Assembly: GCF_009604455.1 (NCBI RefSeq)
Contig: NZ_WEGL01000003.1
Location: forward strand, 744,001 to 808,000
Length of the DNA stretch: 64,000 nucleotides
Reading direction: 5' to 3'
Source: Streptomyces sp. RB17
GTDB lineage: Bacteria > Actinomycetota > Actinomycetes > Streptomycetales > Streptomycetaceae
Numbering within the stretch: the stretch's first letter is position 1; each line of letters opens with the position of its first letter. Positions 20,092 to 29,939 of the stretch are shown here, in pieces. The notes below the pieces were generated by a model, which saw only the letters and a program-made list of their open reading frames with translations, was not told the DNA's origin and did no database searches. Made by a program: the position numbers and the translations under genes.

Positions 20092-20729
20092 CAGCCGATC
20101 ACCTTCTCCGAGGCCGGTTCGTCCTCGCCGAAGGTCGACGCGGCCTCCTGCGGGACCTCGCCCTTGGACAGGGCGACCTGGCGGACCGTGCCGGGCGCGG
20201 CCTGGGTGACCAGACCCCGGTAGTAGTCCTGTTCGTCGGTCCCCGGGAAGATCGCGTGCGGCGTGTCGACCATGCCCTCTTCGAGGCCGGCGAGGAGCTG
20301 TTCCTTCGTGTAGATGAGGTTGGCGCGGCTGGAGTCGGCCAGCTCGAACTCGTTGGTCATCGTCAGCGCGCGCGTGGGGCACGCCTCGATGCACAGGCCG
20401 CACAGAATGCAGCGGGCGTAGTTGATCTGGTAGACGCGGCCGTACCGCTCGCCCGGCGAGTAGCGTTCCTCGTCGGTGTTGTCGGCGCCCTCCACGTAGA
20501 TGGCGTCGGCGGGGCAGGCCCAGGCGCACAGCTCGCAGCCGACGCACTTCTCCAGGCCGTCCGGATGGCGGTTGAGCTGGTGCCGTCCGTGGAACCGCGG
20601 AGCCGTGGTCTTCTTCTGCTCCGGGTACTGCTCGGTCAGCCGCTTCTTGAACATGGCCTTGAAGGTCACGCCGAAGCCGGCCACGGGGTTCTGGAAACCG
20701 GGCTTGGTCTCCTTGGGCTCCTCAGCCAT
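20091..20729 (-). CDS. nuoI: NADH-quinone oxidoreductase subunit I (2x[4Fe-4S])
   Basis: A 212-residue peripheral-arm subunit carrying clusters N6a and N6b. The ligands are C62, C65, C68, C72 and C107, C110, C113, C117. It passes electrons from NuoG to NuoB. ATG 20729 is preferred over an upstream in-frame extension because AAAGGAGG precedes it; the start lies 8 bp inside the end of nuoH. The C-terminal 60 residues extend beyond the ferredoxin fold. Confidence 0.95.
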   Translation of the reverse strand: MAEEPKETKPGFQNPVAGFGVTFKAMFKKRLTEQYPEQKKTTAPRFHGRHQLNRHPDGLEKCVGCELCAWACPADAIYVEGADNTDEERYSPGERYGRVYQINYARCILCGLCIEACPTRALTMTNEFELADSSRANLIYTKEQLLAGLEEGMVDTPHAIFPGTDEQDYYRGLVTQAAPGTVRQVALSKGEVPQEAASTFGEDEPASEKVIG

Positions 20730-22086
20730 CCGACGCCTCCTTTCCATCCGAAGATCCGTCACTGACAGTGTCCGCCCCGCCACTGACAATCAACTCTCGC
20801 TCGCGGTGCGAGCGGCGCCTGGGCACCGGCGGCAACTCCTGTCCGGGCAGTGGTGGTACGGGGAATCCGCCCGCCATCGCGTCGAATCCGGCCGGCTCGG
20901 CGGCGGGCTGTTCGGCCGCCTTGGCCTTCTCCCGGAACATGTCGACGACGAAGGAGATCACCACCAGGGCGAGAACTGCGCCGAGGACGGGCAGGGCGAT
21001 GCTCGGGAAGTCGTAGTGCTCGTTGCGCAGGGCCCGTACGGTCGCCACCAGCATCAGCCAGGTCACGGAGACCGGGATGAGGACCTTCCAGCCGAGCTTC
21101 ATCAGCTGGTCGTAGCGGACGCGAGGGAGCGTGCCGCGCAGCCAGATGAAGAAGAACAGCAGCAGCTGGACCTTGATCACGAACCAGAGCAGCGGCCACC
21201 AGCCGTGGTTGGCACCCTGCCAGAAGGAGCTGATCGGCCAGGGGGCGCGCCAGCCGCCGAGGAACAGCGTGGTCGACACGGCCGACACCGTCACCATGTT
21301 CACGTACTCGGCGAGCATGAACATCGCGAACTTGATGGACGAGTACTCGGTGTTGAACCCGCCGACCAGGTCGCCCTCGGACTCCGGCATGTCGAAGGGG
21401 GCGCGGTTGGTCTCGCCGACCATCGTGACGATGTAGAGGATGAACGAGACCGGCAGCAGCAGGATGTACCAGCGGTCGTGCTGCTGGGCCACGATCGTGG
21501 ACGTCGACATCGATCCCGAGTACAGGAACACGGAGGCGAACGCCGCGCCCATGGCGATCTCGTAGGAGATCATCTGCGCGCAGGAGCGCAGGCCGCCGAG
21601 GAGCGGGTAGGTGGATCCGGAACTCCAACCCGCCAGGACGATGCCGTAGATGCCGACGGAGGCGACCGCGAGGAGGTAGAGCACCGCGATCGGCAGGTCG
21701 GTCAGCTGCATCGTGGTGCGCGTGCCGAAGATCGAGATCTCGTTGTCGGCCGGGCCGAAGGGGATCACCGCGATCGCCATGAAGGCCGGAATGGCCGCGA
21801 CGATCGGCGCCAGGACGTAGACCACCTTGTCGGCGCGCTTGACGATGAGGTCTTCCTTGAGCATCAGCTTCACGCCGTCGGCGAGCGACTGGAGCATGCC
21901 CCAGGGGCCGTGCCGGTTCGGGCCGATGCGCAACTGCATCCAGGCGACGACCTTGCGCTCCCAGACGATGGAGAACAGCACGGTCACCATCAGGAAGGCG
22001 AAGCAGAACACGGCCTTGACGACGACCAGCCACCAGGGGTCGCGGCCGAACATCGAGAGGTCTTCAGCTGCGAGGTACGGGCTCAT
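20722..22086 (-). CDS. nuoH: NADH-quinone oxidoreductase subunit H
   Basis: A 454-residue membrane subunit that forms the quinone entry chamber with NuoB and NuoD. Family motifs include ERKVVAWMQLRIGPNRHGPWG, the acidic loop GETNRAPFDMPESEGDLVGGFNTEY (in parts), and LRGTLPRVRYDQLM. A hydrophilic tail of about 70 residues follows the last helix. The start at 22086 overlaps the nuoG stop by 4 bp. Confidence 0.96.
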   Translation of the reverse strand: MSPYLAAEDLSMFGRDPWWLVVVKAVFCFAFLMVTVLFSIVWERKVVAWMQLRIGPNRHGPWGMLQSLADGVKLMLKEDLIVKRADKVVYVLAPIVAAIPAFMAIAVIPFGPADNEISIFGTRTTMQLTDLPIAVLYLLAVASVGIYGIVLAGWSSGSTYPLLGGLRSCAQMISYEIAMGAAFASVFLYSGSMSTSTIVAQQHDRWYILLLPVSFILYIVTMVGETNRAPFDMPESEGDLVGGFNTEYSSIKFAMFMLAEYVNMVTVSAVSTTLFLGGWRAPWPISSFWQGANHGWWPLLWFVIKVQLLLFFFIWLRGTLPRVRYDQLMKLGWKVLIPVSVTWLMLVATVRALRNEHYDFPSIALPVLGAVLALVVISFVVDMFREKAKAAEQPAAEPAGFDAMAGGFPVPPLPGQELPPVPRRRSHRERELIVSGGADTVSDGSSDGKEASDG

Positions 22087-24587
22087 GCCTCCACCTCCTT
22101 GGGGGCCTGTTCGGCGGATGCCGCCGGGCCGATGCGGACGAGTGAGCCGGGCCGTGCCCCGGTGTCGGAGGCGACGCCGGCGCCGACGGAGTTCAACGGA
22201 AGCCAGACCACCCGGTCGGGCATCTCGGTGATCCGCAGCGGGAGTTCGGTGGTGCCGGCAGAGCCGGTGACGGCGAGGGCGTCGCCGTCCTTGACGCCCG
22301 CCTCGGCCGCCGTCGCCGCCGACACGCGCGCGTGCGCGGCGTGCCGGGTTCCGGCGAGCGCCTCGTCCCCCTCCTGGAGGACGCCCTGGTCGAGCAGCAG
22401 CCGGTGCCCGGCGAGCACGGCCTCGCCGGCGGCCGGGCGGGGCAATACGCCCGCGGACTCCTGGGGGTCCACGGCGCGCGGGCCGTCCCAGGGGCCGAGC
22501 CGGTCGATCTCCGCGCGCGTGGTGCGCAGATCCGGCAGGCCCAGGTGGATGTCCATGGCGTCGGCCAGCATCTGCAGCACGCGCGCGTCGGTCGGTGCCA
22601 GGCGGCGGGTCATCTGGTCGGGCTTGAGGGCGGCGTCGAAGAAACGCACCCTGCCCTCCCAGTTGAGGAAGGTGCCGCCCTTCTCGGCGACCGCCGCGAC
22701 CGGCAGGACGACGTCGGCGTGCTCGGTGACCTCGCTGGGCCGCAGCTCCAGCGACACCAGGAAGCCGACACTGTCGAGTGCCTCACGCGCGCGTGCCGGG
22801 TCGGGCAGGTCGGCGACCTCCACCCCGGCGACCACCAGCGCGGACAGTTCGCCGGTAGCGGCGGCCTCGATGATCTGGTGGGTGTCGCGGCCGTAGCGCA
22901 GCGGGAGTTCGGCGAGCCCCCAGACGGCGGCGACCTCTTCCCGCGCGCGTGGGTCGGTCGCCGGGCGGCCGCCCGGCAGCAGCGACGGCAGCGCGCCCGC
23001 CTCGACGGCGCCGCGCTCGCCGGCCCGGCGCGGGATCCACACCAGCTGGGCGCCGGTCGCCGCGGCGGCGCGTACGGCGGCGGTGAGGCCGCCTGCGACC
23101 GTGGCGAGCCGCTCACCGACGACGATGACGGCGCCCTCGGTGCGCAGGGCCTCGGCGGCGCGGGTACCGGGCTCCTCCAGGCCGACGCCGCTCGCGAGGG
23201 CGTCCAGCCACTCGGTCTCGGTGCCGGGCGCGGCCGGCAGCAGGGTGCCGCCCGCCTTCTCAAGGCCCCGGGTCGCGTGTGTGGCCAGCGCGAACACCTT
23301 CTGCTTGCGCTTGCGCCAGGCCTTGCGCAGCCGCAGGAAGACGCCGGGCGCCTCCTCCTCCGACTCGAAGCCGACCAGCAGGACCGCGGGCGCCTTCTCC
23401 AGAGAGGTGTACGTGACGCCCGTGCCGTCGAGGTCACGGCCGCGGCCGGCCACCCGGGAGGCCAGGAAGTCAGCCTCCTCGCCGCTGTGCACGCGCGCGC
23501 GGAAGTCGATGTCGTTCGTGTCGAGCGCCACGCGCGCGAACTTGCTGTACGCGTAGGCGTCCTCGACGGTCAGCCGACCGCCGATGAGGACACCGGCCCG
23601 GGAGCGGGCGGCGGCCAGGCCCCGCGCCGCAGCGTCCAGGGCTTCCGGCCAGGACGCGGGCTCCAGGACGCCGTCGGCGCCCCGGACGAGCGGGGTGTCG
23701 AGACGATCCTTCTGCTGCGCGTACCGGAACGCGAAGCGTCCCTTGTCGCAGATCCACTCCTCGTTGACCTCGGGGTCGTTCTCGGCGAGCCGCCGCATGA
23801 CCTTGCCGCGCCGGTGGTCGGTGCGGGTGGCGCAGCCGCCGGAGCAGTGCTCGCAGATCGACGGCGAGGAGACGAGGTCGAAGGGGCGGGAGCGGAAGCG
23901 GTAGGCCGCCGAGGTGAGCGCGCCGACCGGACAGATCTGGATGGTGTTGCCGGAGAAGTACGACTCGAACGGGTCGCCCTCGCCGGTGCCGACCTGCTGG
24001 AGTGCGCCACGCTCGATGAGCTCGATCATCGGGTCGCCCGCGATCTGGTTGGAGAACCGGGTGCAGCGGGCGCACAGCACACACCGCTCGCGGTCGAGCA
24101 GCACCTGTGTGGAGATCGGAACGGGCTTCTCGTACGTCCGCTTCTTGCCGTCGAAGCGGGACTCGGCGTTGCCGTGCGACATGGCCTGGTTCTGCAGTGG
24201 GCACTCGCCGCCCTTGTCGCAGACCGGGCAGTCCAGCGGGTGGTTGATGAGCAGCAGCTCCATCACACCGTGCTGGGCCTTCTCCGCGACCGGCGAGGTG
24301 AGCTGGGTCTTCACCACCATGCCGTCGGTGCAGGTGATGGTGCAGGACGCCATCGGCTTGCGCTGGCCCTCGACCTCGACGATGCACTGACGGCATGCAC
24401 CGGCGGGGTCGAGCAGGGGGTGGTCGCAGAACCGCGGGACCTCGATGCCGAGCTGTTCGGCGGCCCGGATGACCAGGGTGCCCTTGGGCACGCTGATCTC
24501 GACGCCGTCGATCGTCAGCGTGACGAGGTCCTCCGGCGGGACCGACGCCTCTCCCCCACCCGTGGGAACACTGGTGGTCACGGTCAT
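22083..24587 (-). CDS. nuoG: NADH-quinone oxidoreductase subunit G
   Basis: An 834-residue iron-sulfur subunit. An N-terminal [2Fe-2S] ferredoxin domain uses C54, C65, C68 and C82 (cluster N1b). Next come the His/Cys ligands H116, C120, C123, C129 (N5) and a further CxxCxxC...CP group (N4). A CEHCSGGC...C group shows that the extra cluster N7 site is also kept. The molybdopterin-oxidoreductase-like domain that follows is a structural relic without cofactor in known complexes. The ATG at 24587 overlaps the nuoF stop. Confidence 0.95.
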   Translation of the reverse strand: MTVTTSVPTGGGEASVPPEDLVTLTIDGVEISVPKGTLVIRAAEQLGIEVPRFCDHPLLDPAGACRQCIVEVEGQRKPMASCTITCTDGMVVKTQLTSPVAEKAQHGVMELLLINHPLDCPVCDKGGECPLQNQAMSHGNAESRFDGKKRTYEKPVPISTQVLLDRERCVLCARCTRFSNQIAGDPMIELIERGALQQVGTGEGDPFESYFSGNTIQICPVGALTSAAYRFRSRPFDLVSSPSICEHCSGGCATRTDHRRGKVMRRLAENDPEVNEEWICDKGRFAFRYAQQKDRLDTPLVRGADGVLEPASWPEALDAAARGLAAARSRAGVLIGGRLTVEDAYAYSKFARVALDTNDIDFRARVHSGEEADFLASRVAGRGRDLDGTGVTYTSLEKAPAVLLVGFESEEEAPGVFLRLRKAWRKRKQKVFALATHATRGLEKAGGTLLPAAPGTETEWLDALASGVGLEEPGTRAAEALRTEGAVIVVGERLATVAGGLTAAVRAAAATGAQLVWIPRRAGERGAVEAGALPSLLPGGRPATDPRAREEVAAVWGLAELPLRYGRDTHQIIEAAATGELSALVVAGVEVADLPDPARAREALDSVGFLVSLELRPSEVTEHADVVLPVAAVAEKGGTFLNWEGRVRFFDAALKPDQMTRRLAPTDARVLQMLADAMDIHLGLPDLRTTRAEIDRLGPWDGPRAVDPQESAGVLPRPAAGEAVLAGHRLLLDQGVLQEGDEALAGTRHAAHARVSAATAAEAGVKDGDALAVTGSAGTTELPLRITEMPDRVVWLPLNSVGAGVASDTGARPGSLVRIGPAASAEQAPKEVEA

Positions 24588-25930
24588 GCGTTCACCTCCG
24601 GGCGGTCCGCCCAGGCCGTCGACTTGGCCGGGTCGAAGGGACAGCCCCGGCCCGTGATGTGCTGCTCGTACTCCTCGCGGAAGTACTTCAGTGAGGAGAA
24701 GATCGGGGACGCGGCGCCGTCGCCGAGGGCGCAGAAGGACTTGCCGTTGATGTTGTCGGCGATGTCGTTGAGTTTGTCGAGGTCGGACATGACGCCCTTG
24801 CCGGCCTCGATGTCCCGTAGCAACTGCACCAGCCAGTACGTCCCTTCGCGGCAGGGCGTGCACTTGCCGCAGGACTCGTGGGCGTAGAACTCGGTCCAGC
24901 GGGTCACCGCCCGCACCACGCAGGTCGTCTCGTCGAAGCACTGCAGGGCCTTGGTGCCGAGCATCGACCCGGCGGCGCCGACGCCCTCGTAATCAAGCGG
25001 GACGTCGAGGTGCTGGTCGGTGAACATCGGCGTCGAGGAGCCGCCCGGCGTCCAGAACTTCAGGCGGTGCCCGGGCCGGATGCCGCCGCTCATGTCGAGG
25101 AGCTGGCGGAGCGTGATGCCGAGCGGGGCCTCGTACTGGCCGGGGCTGGCGACATGGCCGCTGAGCGAGTAGAGCGTGAAGCCCGGGGACTTCTCGCTGC
25201 CCATCGACCTGAACCAGTCTTTCCCGTTTTTCAGGATCGCGGGAACCGACGCGATCGACTCGACGTTGTTCACAACAGTCGGACAGGCGTAGAGGCCTTC
25301 CACCGCAGGGAAGGGGGGACGGAGCCGCGGTTGACCACGGCGGCCTTCGAGCGAGTCCAGCAGTGCGGTCTCCTCACCGCAGATGTACGCGCCGGCGCCC
25401 GCGTGCACGGTGAGCTGGAGGTCCAGCCCGCTGCCCAGGATGTTCTCGCCGAGGTAGCCCGCCGCGTAGGCCTCGCGCACGGCCTCGTGCAACCGCCGCA
25501 GAACGGGGACGACTTCACCACGCAGATAGATGAAGGCATGCGACGACCTGATGGCATAACACGCGATCACAATGCCCTCGATGAGGCTATGCGGGTTCGC
25601 GAAGAGGAGCGGGATGTCCTTGCAGGTCCCGGGCTCCGACTCGTCGGCGTTGACAACTAGATAGTGCGGTTTTCCATCACCCTGCGGAATGAACTGCCAC
25701 TTCATTCCGGTCGGGAATCCCGCGCCGCCGCGGCCGCGCAGACCGGAGTCCTTGACGTACGCGATCAGGTCGTCCGGTGACATGGCGAGCGCCTTGCGGA
25801 GCCCCTCGTACCCCTCGTGCCTCCGGTAGACGTCCAGAGTCCAGGACCGGTCCTCGTCCCAGAAGGCCGACAGCACGGGTGCGAGCAGCTTCTCGGGGCT
25901 CGAGTCCTTGAGTTCGGGTGCCACGGTCAT
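24584..25930 (-). CDS. nuoF: NADH-quinone oxidoreductase subunit F (NADH-binding)
   Basis: A 448-residue subunit that oxidises NADH at FMN. The FMN/NADH site is visible as GLRGRGGAGFPTGMKW, and the [4Fe-4S] N3 ligands as ESCGKCTPCREG plus the later SFCALGDGA cysteine. ATG 25930 shares one base with the nuoE stop; a GTG three bases upstream (25933) is an alternative. AGGAGGGGGAG lies at the right distance for the ATG. Confidence 0.95.
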   Translation of the reverse strand: MTVAPELKDSSPEKLLAPVLSAFWDEDRSWTLDVYRRHEGYEGLRKALAMSPDDLIAYVKDSGLRGRGGAGFPTGMKWQFIPQGDGKPHYLVVNADESEPGTCKDIPLLFANPHSLIEGIVIACYAIRSSHAFIYLRGEVVPVLRRLHEAVREAYAAGYLGENILGSGLDLQLTVHAGAGAYICGEETALLDSLEGRRGQPRLRPPFPAVEGLYACPTVVNNVESIASVPAILKNGKDWFRSMGSEKSPGFTLYSLSGHVASPGQYEAPLGITLRQLLDMSGGIRPGHRLKFWTPGGSSTPMFTDQHLDVPLDYEGVGAAGSMLGTKALQCFDETTCVVRAVTRWTEFYAHESCGKCTPCREGTYWLVQLLRDIEAGKGVMSDLDKLNDIADNINGKSFCALGDGAASPIFSSLKYFREEYEQHITGRGCPFDPAKSTAWADRPEVNA

Positions 25931-26796
25931 CACTCCCCCTCCTCTGCAGTAGGCCCTGCGGGGTGAGCCGGGTCGGAGGCCGATGTGTCCAGCGGCGCGT
26001 CATGGGAACTGAGGTGCTCGGCCGGCGACGGCTCGTGCACCCTGTCCTGCGGTTCCCCATGCGGACCTCCGCGCGGATGGACCACGCGCGCGGGTGCGGC
26101 CTCTCCCCTTGCCAGGCGAAGGCCCACCAGCGACGCGGGTCCCGCACCGCCGCCCTCCTCGACGGCCCCGGGCCGCTCGTCGGGGAAGCCGGCGAGGATC
26201 CGCGCGGTCTCCTTGAACGTGCACAGCCGCGCCCCGCGCGTGGGCTGTACGGGCCGTCCCGCGCGCAGATCGTCGACCAGGCGCTTGGCGCTGCCCGGCG
26301 TCTGGTTGTCGAAGAACTCCCAGTTGACCATCACGACCGGCGCGAAGTCGCAGGCCGCGTTGCACTCGATGTGCTCCAGGGTGACCTTGCCGTCGTCGGT
26401 GGTCTCGCCGTTGCCGACGCCCAGGTGTTCCTGGAGGGTCTCGAAGATCGCGTCTCCGCCCATCACCGCGCACAGCGTGTTGGTGCACACGCCCACCTGG
26501 TAGTCGCCGGAGGGCTTGCGCCGGTACATGGTGTAGAAGGTGGCGACGGCGGTCACCTCGGCCGTGGTGAGGTTCAGCATGTCCGCGCAGAACTGCATTC
26601 CGGTGCGCGTGACATGGCCTTCCTCCGACTGCACGAGGTGGAGCAGCGGGAGCAGGGCGGACCGGGAGTCCGGGTAGCGCGCGATGACCTCGCGCGCGTC
26701 CGCCTCCAGCCTGGCCCGGACGTCGTCCGGGTAGGCCGGCGCGGGCAGTTCGGGCATGCCCAGGCTGACGCCCCGCTCCGAAGAAGAGGTGGTCAC
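25930..26796 (-). CDS. nuoE: NADH-quinone oxidoreductase subunit E
   Basis: A 288-residue subunit with a thioredoxin-like [2Fe-2S] domain; the N1a ligands are C104, C109, C145 and C149. It docks on NuoF. The last about 80 residues (Pro/Gly/His/Glu-rich, low complexity) extend beyond the usual 160-200-residue family length and look disordered. GTG start overlaps the nuoD stop (GTGA). Confidence 0.94.
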   Translation of the reverse strand: MTTSSSERGVSLGMPELPAPAYPDDVRARLEADAREVIARYPDSRSALLPLLHLVQSEEGHVTRTGMQFCADMLNLTTAEVTAVATFYTMYRRKPSGDYQVGVCTNTLCAVMGGDAIFETLQEHLGVGNGETTDDGKVTLEHIECNAACDFAPVVMVNWEFFDNQTPGSAKRLVDDLRAGRPVQPTRGARLCTFKETARILAGFPDERPGAVEEGGGAGPASLVGLRLARGEAAPARVVHPRGGPHGEPQDRVHEPSPAEHLSSHDAPLDTSASDPAHPAGPTAEEGE

Positions 26797-28133
26797 CGGT
26801 CGACGCCTCCCATCACGGGGTCGATGGACGCGACGGCGACGATCACGTCGGCGACCTGGCCGCCCTCGCACATCGCCGCCATGGCCTGCAGGTTGGTGAA
26901 GGACGGGTCGCGGAAGTGGACCCGGTAGGGGCGGGTGCCGCCGTCGGAGACGGCGTGGACACCGAGTTCGCCCTTGGGGGACTCGACGGCCGCGTACGCC
27001 TGTCCCGGCGGGACGCGGAAGCCCTCGGTGACGAGCTTGAAGTGGTGGATCAGGGCCTCCATGGAGGTGCCCATGATCTTCTTGATGTGGTCGAGGGAGT
27101 TGCCGAGTCCATCCGGTCCGAGGGCGAGCTGGGCGGGCCAGGCGATCTTCTTGTCGGCGACCATGACCGGGCCGGGCTGGAGCCGGTCCAGGCACTGCTC
27201 GACGATCCTGAGCGACTGGCGCATCTCCTCCAGGCGGACCAGGAAGCGGCCGTAGGCGTCGCAGCTGTCGGCGGTCGGGATCTCGAAGTCGTACGTCTCG
27301 TAGTCGCAGTACGGCTGTGCCTTGCGCAGGTCGTGCGGCAGACCGGTGGAGCGCAGGATCGGGCCGGTGGCGCCGAGGGCCATGCAGCCGGCCAGGTCGA
27401 GATAGCCGATGTCCTGCATGCGGGCCTTGAAGATGGGGTTCCCGGTGGCGAGCTTGTCGTACTCCGGGAGGTTCTTCTTCATCTTCTTCACGAACTCGCG
27501 GATCTGGTCCACCGCGCCGGGCGGCAGGTCCTGGGCGAGTCCGCCGGGGCGGATGTACGCGTGGTTCATCCTGAGGCCCGTGATGAGCTCGTAGAGGTCG
27601 AGAATCATTTCACGATCACGGAAGCCGTAGATCATGATCGTGGTGGCGCCGAGCTCCATGCCGCCGGTGGCGATGCACACCAGGTGGGAGGACAACCGGT
27701 TCAGCTCCATCAGGAGCACTCGGATGATCTTGGCGCGCTCGGTGATGTCGTCCTCGATGCCGAGGAGCTTCTCGACGGCGAGACAGTAGGCGGTCTCGTT
27801 GAAGAAGGACGTCAGGTAATCCATGCGCGTGACGAAGGTGGTGCCCTGCGTCCACGTGCGGTACTCGAGGTTCTTCTCGATGCCGGTGTGCAGATAGCCG
27901 ATGCCGCAGCGGGCCTCGGTGACCGTCTCGCCCTCGATCTCCAGGATCAGCCGGAGCACCCCGTGGGTGGAGGGGTGCTGGGGACCCATGTTGACGACGA
28001 TGCGTTCGTCGTCGGCGCGGGTCGCGGACTGGACGACCTCGTCCCAGTCGCCACCGGTGACCGTGTAGACGGTGCCCTCGGTGGTCTCCCGCGCCGAAGC
28101 GGCCGACGCGGCGGATGCTGACTGCGTGCTCAC
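26793..28133 (-). CDS. nuoD: NADH-quinone oxidoreductase subunit D
   Basis: A 446-residue subunit, evolutionarily the large subunit of [NiFe] hydrogenase, that forms the quinone pocket with NuoB. The quinone-site histidine region GPQHPSTHGVLRL is present, as are TRMDYLTSFFNE and the C-terminal SIDPVMGGVDR typical of the family. An Ala/Ser-rich stretch of about 40 residues precedes the conserved part. GTG start at 28133 overlaps the nuoC stop. Confidence 0.96.
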   Translation of the reverse strand: MSTQSASAASAASARETTEGTVYTVTGGDWDEVVQSATRADDERIVVNMGPQHPSTHGVLRLILEIEGETVTEARCGIGYLHTGIEKNLEYRTWTQGTTFVTRMDYLTSFFNETAYCLAVEKLLGIEDDITERAKIIRVLLMELNRLSSHLVCIATGGMELGATTIMIYGFRDREMILDLYELITGLRMNHAYIRPGGLAQDLPPGAVDQIREFVKKMKKNLPEYDKLATGNPIFKARMQDIGYLDLAGCMALGATGPILRSTGLPHDLRKAQPYCDYETYDFEIPTADSCDAYGRFLVRLEEMRQSLRIVEQCLDRLQPGPVMVADKKIAWPAQLALGPDGLGNSLDHIKKIMGTSMEALIHHFKLVTEGFRVPPGQAYAAVESPKGELGVHAVSDGGTRPYRVHFRDPSFTNLQAMAAMCEGGQVADVIVAVASIDPVMGGVDR

Positions 28134-28900
28134 GAGTACGACCTCCGCTGGTCCGGAGCCGGGATCTGGGCGCCCTTGTACTCGACGGGGATGCCGCCGA
28201 GGGGGTAGTCCTTGCGCTGCGGGTGGCCCTGCCAGTCGTCCGGCATCATGATCCGCGTCAGGGCCGGGTGACCGTCGAAGACGATTCCGAAGAAGTCGTA
28301 GGTCTCGCGCTCGTGCCAGTCGTTCGTCGGATAGACGGAGACGAGGGACGGGATGCGCGGGTCGGCGTCGGGGGCGCTGACCTCGAGGCGGATCAGCCGG
28401 TTGTGGGTGATCGAGCGCAGGTGGTAGACGGCGTGCAGCTCGCGACCCTTGTCGTGCGGGTAGTGGACGCCGCTGACGCCGGTGCACAGTTCGAAGCGCA
28501 GGGCCGGGTCGTCGCGCAGGGTGCGGGCGACGCGGAGCAGGTGCTCGCGTTCGATGTGGAAGGTGAGCTCGCCGCGGTCGACGACCGTCTTCTCGACGGC
28601 GTTCTCCGGGAGCAGTCCCTGTTCCTCCAGGGCGCCCTCCAGTTCGTCGGCGACCTCGTCGAACCAGCCGCCGTAGGGGCGGGTCGCCGGTCCCGGGAGT
28701 CGGACCGAGCGGACCAGCCCGCCGTAGCCGGAGGTGTCGCCGCCGTTGTTGGCGCCGAACATGCCGCGCTGGACGCGGATCTCCTCGCCGCCCTGGCCGC
28801 GCCGGCCGGGGAGGTTGGAGGCGGAGAGGTCCTTCTCGGGGTTCACCCCGTTCGCGGACCCGTTCACGCCGCCCGTGCCGTTGCCGTTCGCGTCGCTCAC
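28130..28900 (-). CDS. nuoC: NADH-quinone oxidoreductase subunit C
   Basis: A 256-residue subunit whose conserved core starts near residue 75; the signature ERETYDFFGIVFDGHP and the DDWQGHPQRKDYPLGG ending are intact. The first about 70 residues are Gly/Asn-rich, low-complexity, and extend beyond the proteobacterial protein. NuoC packs against NuoD in the connecting module. GTG start at 28900 overlaps the nuoB stop. Confidence 0.95.
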   Translation of the reverse strand: MSDANGNGTGGVNGSANGVNPEKDLSASNLPGRRGQGGEEIRVQRGMFGANNGGDTSGYGGLVRSVRLPGPATRPYGGWFDEVADELEGALEEQGLLPENAVEKTVVDRGELTFHIEREHLLRVARTLRDDPALRFELCTGVSGVHYPHDKGRELHAVYHLRSITHNRLIRLEVSAPDADPRIPSLVSVYPTNDWHERETYDFFGIVFDGHPALTRIMMPDDWQGHPQRKDYPLGGIPVEYKGAQIPAPDQRRSYS

Positions 28901-29451
28901 CGCAGCAGCCCCTTCATCTCGATCGTGGGCAGGGCCTTGAGCGCCGCCTCCTCCGCCTCGCGGGCCGCTTCCTCGGCGTTGACGCCGAGCTTGGAGGACT
29001 GGATCTTCTGGTGGAGCTTGAGGATCGCGTCCATCAGCATCTCGGGGCGGGGCGGGCAGCCCGGCAGGTAGATGTCGACCGGGACGATGTGGTCGACGCC
29101 CTGGACGATCGCGTAGTTGTTGAACATGCCGCCCGAGGAGGCGCAGACGCCCATGGAGATCACCCATTTCGGGTTGGGCATCTGGTCGTAGACCTGGCGG
29201 AGCACCGGCGCCATCTTCTGGCTGACCCGGCCCGCGACGATCATGAGGTCGGCCTGGCGCGGTGAGCCGCGGAAGACCTCCATGCCGAAGCGCGCCAGGT
29301 CGTACCGGCCGGCGCCGGTGGTCATCATCTCGATGGCGCAGCAGGCGAGGCCGAAGGTGGCCGGGAAGACGGACGCCTTGCGCACCCAGCCCGCGGCCTG
29401 CTCGACGGTGGTCAGCAGGAAGCCGCTCGGCAGCTTTTCTTCGAGTCCCAT
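28897..29451 (-). CDS. nuoB: NADH-quinone oxidoreductase subunit B
   Basis: A 184-residue subunit that carries cluster N2, the last carrier before quinone. Ligands are the tandem cysteines C37-C38 (LACCAIEM), C103 (GVCASSGG) and C132 (LPGCPPRPE). The ATG at 29451 lies 13 bp after the nuoA stop. Confidence 0.96.
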   Translation of the reverse strand: MGLEEKLPSGFLLTTVEQAAGWVRKASVFPATFGLACCAIEMMTTGAGRYDLARFGMEVFRGSPRQADLMIVAGRVSQKMAPVLRQVYDQMPNPKWVISMGVCASSGGMFNNYAIVQGVDHIVPVDIYLPGCPPRPEMLMDAILKLHQKIQSSKLGVNAEEAAREAEEAALKALPTIEMKGLLR

Positions 29452-29464
29452 GTCCTAAGGCCCC

Positions 29465-29824
29465 TCAGTCCCATTCCAGGCCGCCGCGCCGCCATACGTA
29501 CGCGTACGCGACGAAGACGGTGAGCACGAAGAGCAGCATCTCCACGAGCCCGAAAATCCCCAGGGCGTCGAAGGTGACGGCCCAGGGGTAGAGGAAGACG
29601 ATCTCGATGTCGAAGACGATGAAGAGCATCGCCGTCAGGTAGTACTTGATGGGGAAGCGCCCGCCGCCGGCCGGCGTGGGGGTCGGCTCGATACCGCACT
29701 CGTAGGCCTCGAGCTTGGCGCGGTTGTACCGCTTCGGACCGATCAGCGTGGCCATGACCACGGAGAAGATCGCAAAGCCTGCCCCGAGGGCTCCCAGTAC
29801 GAGGATGGGCGCATACGCGTTCAC
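29465..29824 (-). CDS. nuoA: NADH-quinone oxidoreductase subunit A
   Basis: A 119-residue three-helix membrane subunit, first gene of the operon. The loop with YECGIEPT and the helix FDIEIVFLYPWAV match the family. It starts with GTG after GAGAGGAGCGAGGAGCG. Upstream, at 29940-29955, lies a Rex-like operator that overlaps a possible -35 (TTGTGA). Confidence 0.95.
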   Translation of the reverse strand: MNAYAPILVLGALGAGFAIFSVVMATLIGPKRYNRAKLEAYECGIEPTPTPAGGGRFPIKYYLTAMLFIVFDIEIVFLYPWAVTFDALGIFGLVEMLLFVLTVFVAYAYVWRRGGLEWD

Positions 29825-29939
29825 CGCTCCTCGCTCCTCTCAGTCGGCGCTGACTGCTGGCGGTTGCACTGGTGCACTGCACTCACTTCCGCCTCACCGG
29901 TCCCACAAACCCCGCCGTCCCGGGCGAAGATCGAGAACA

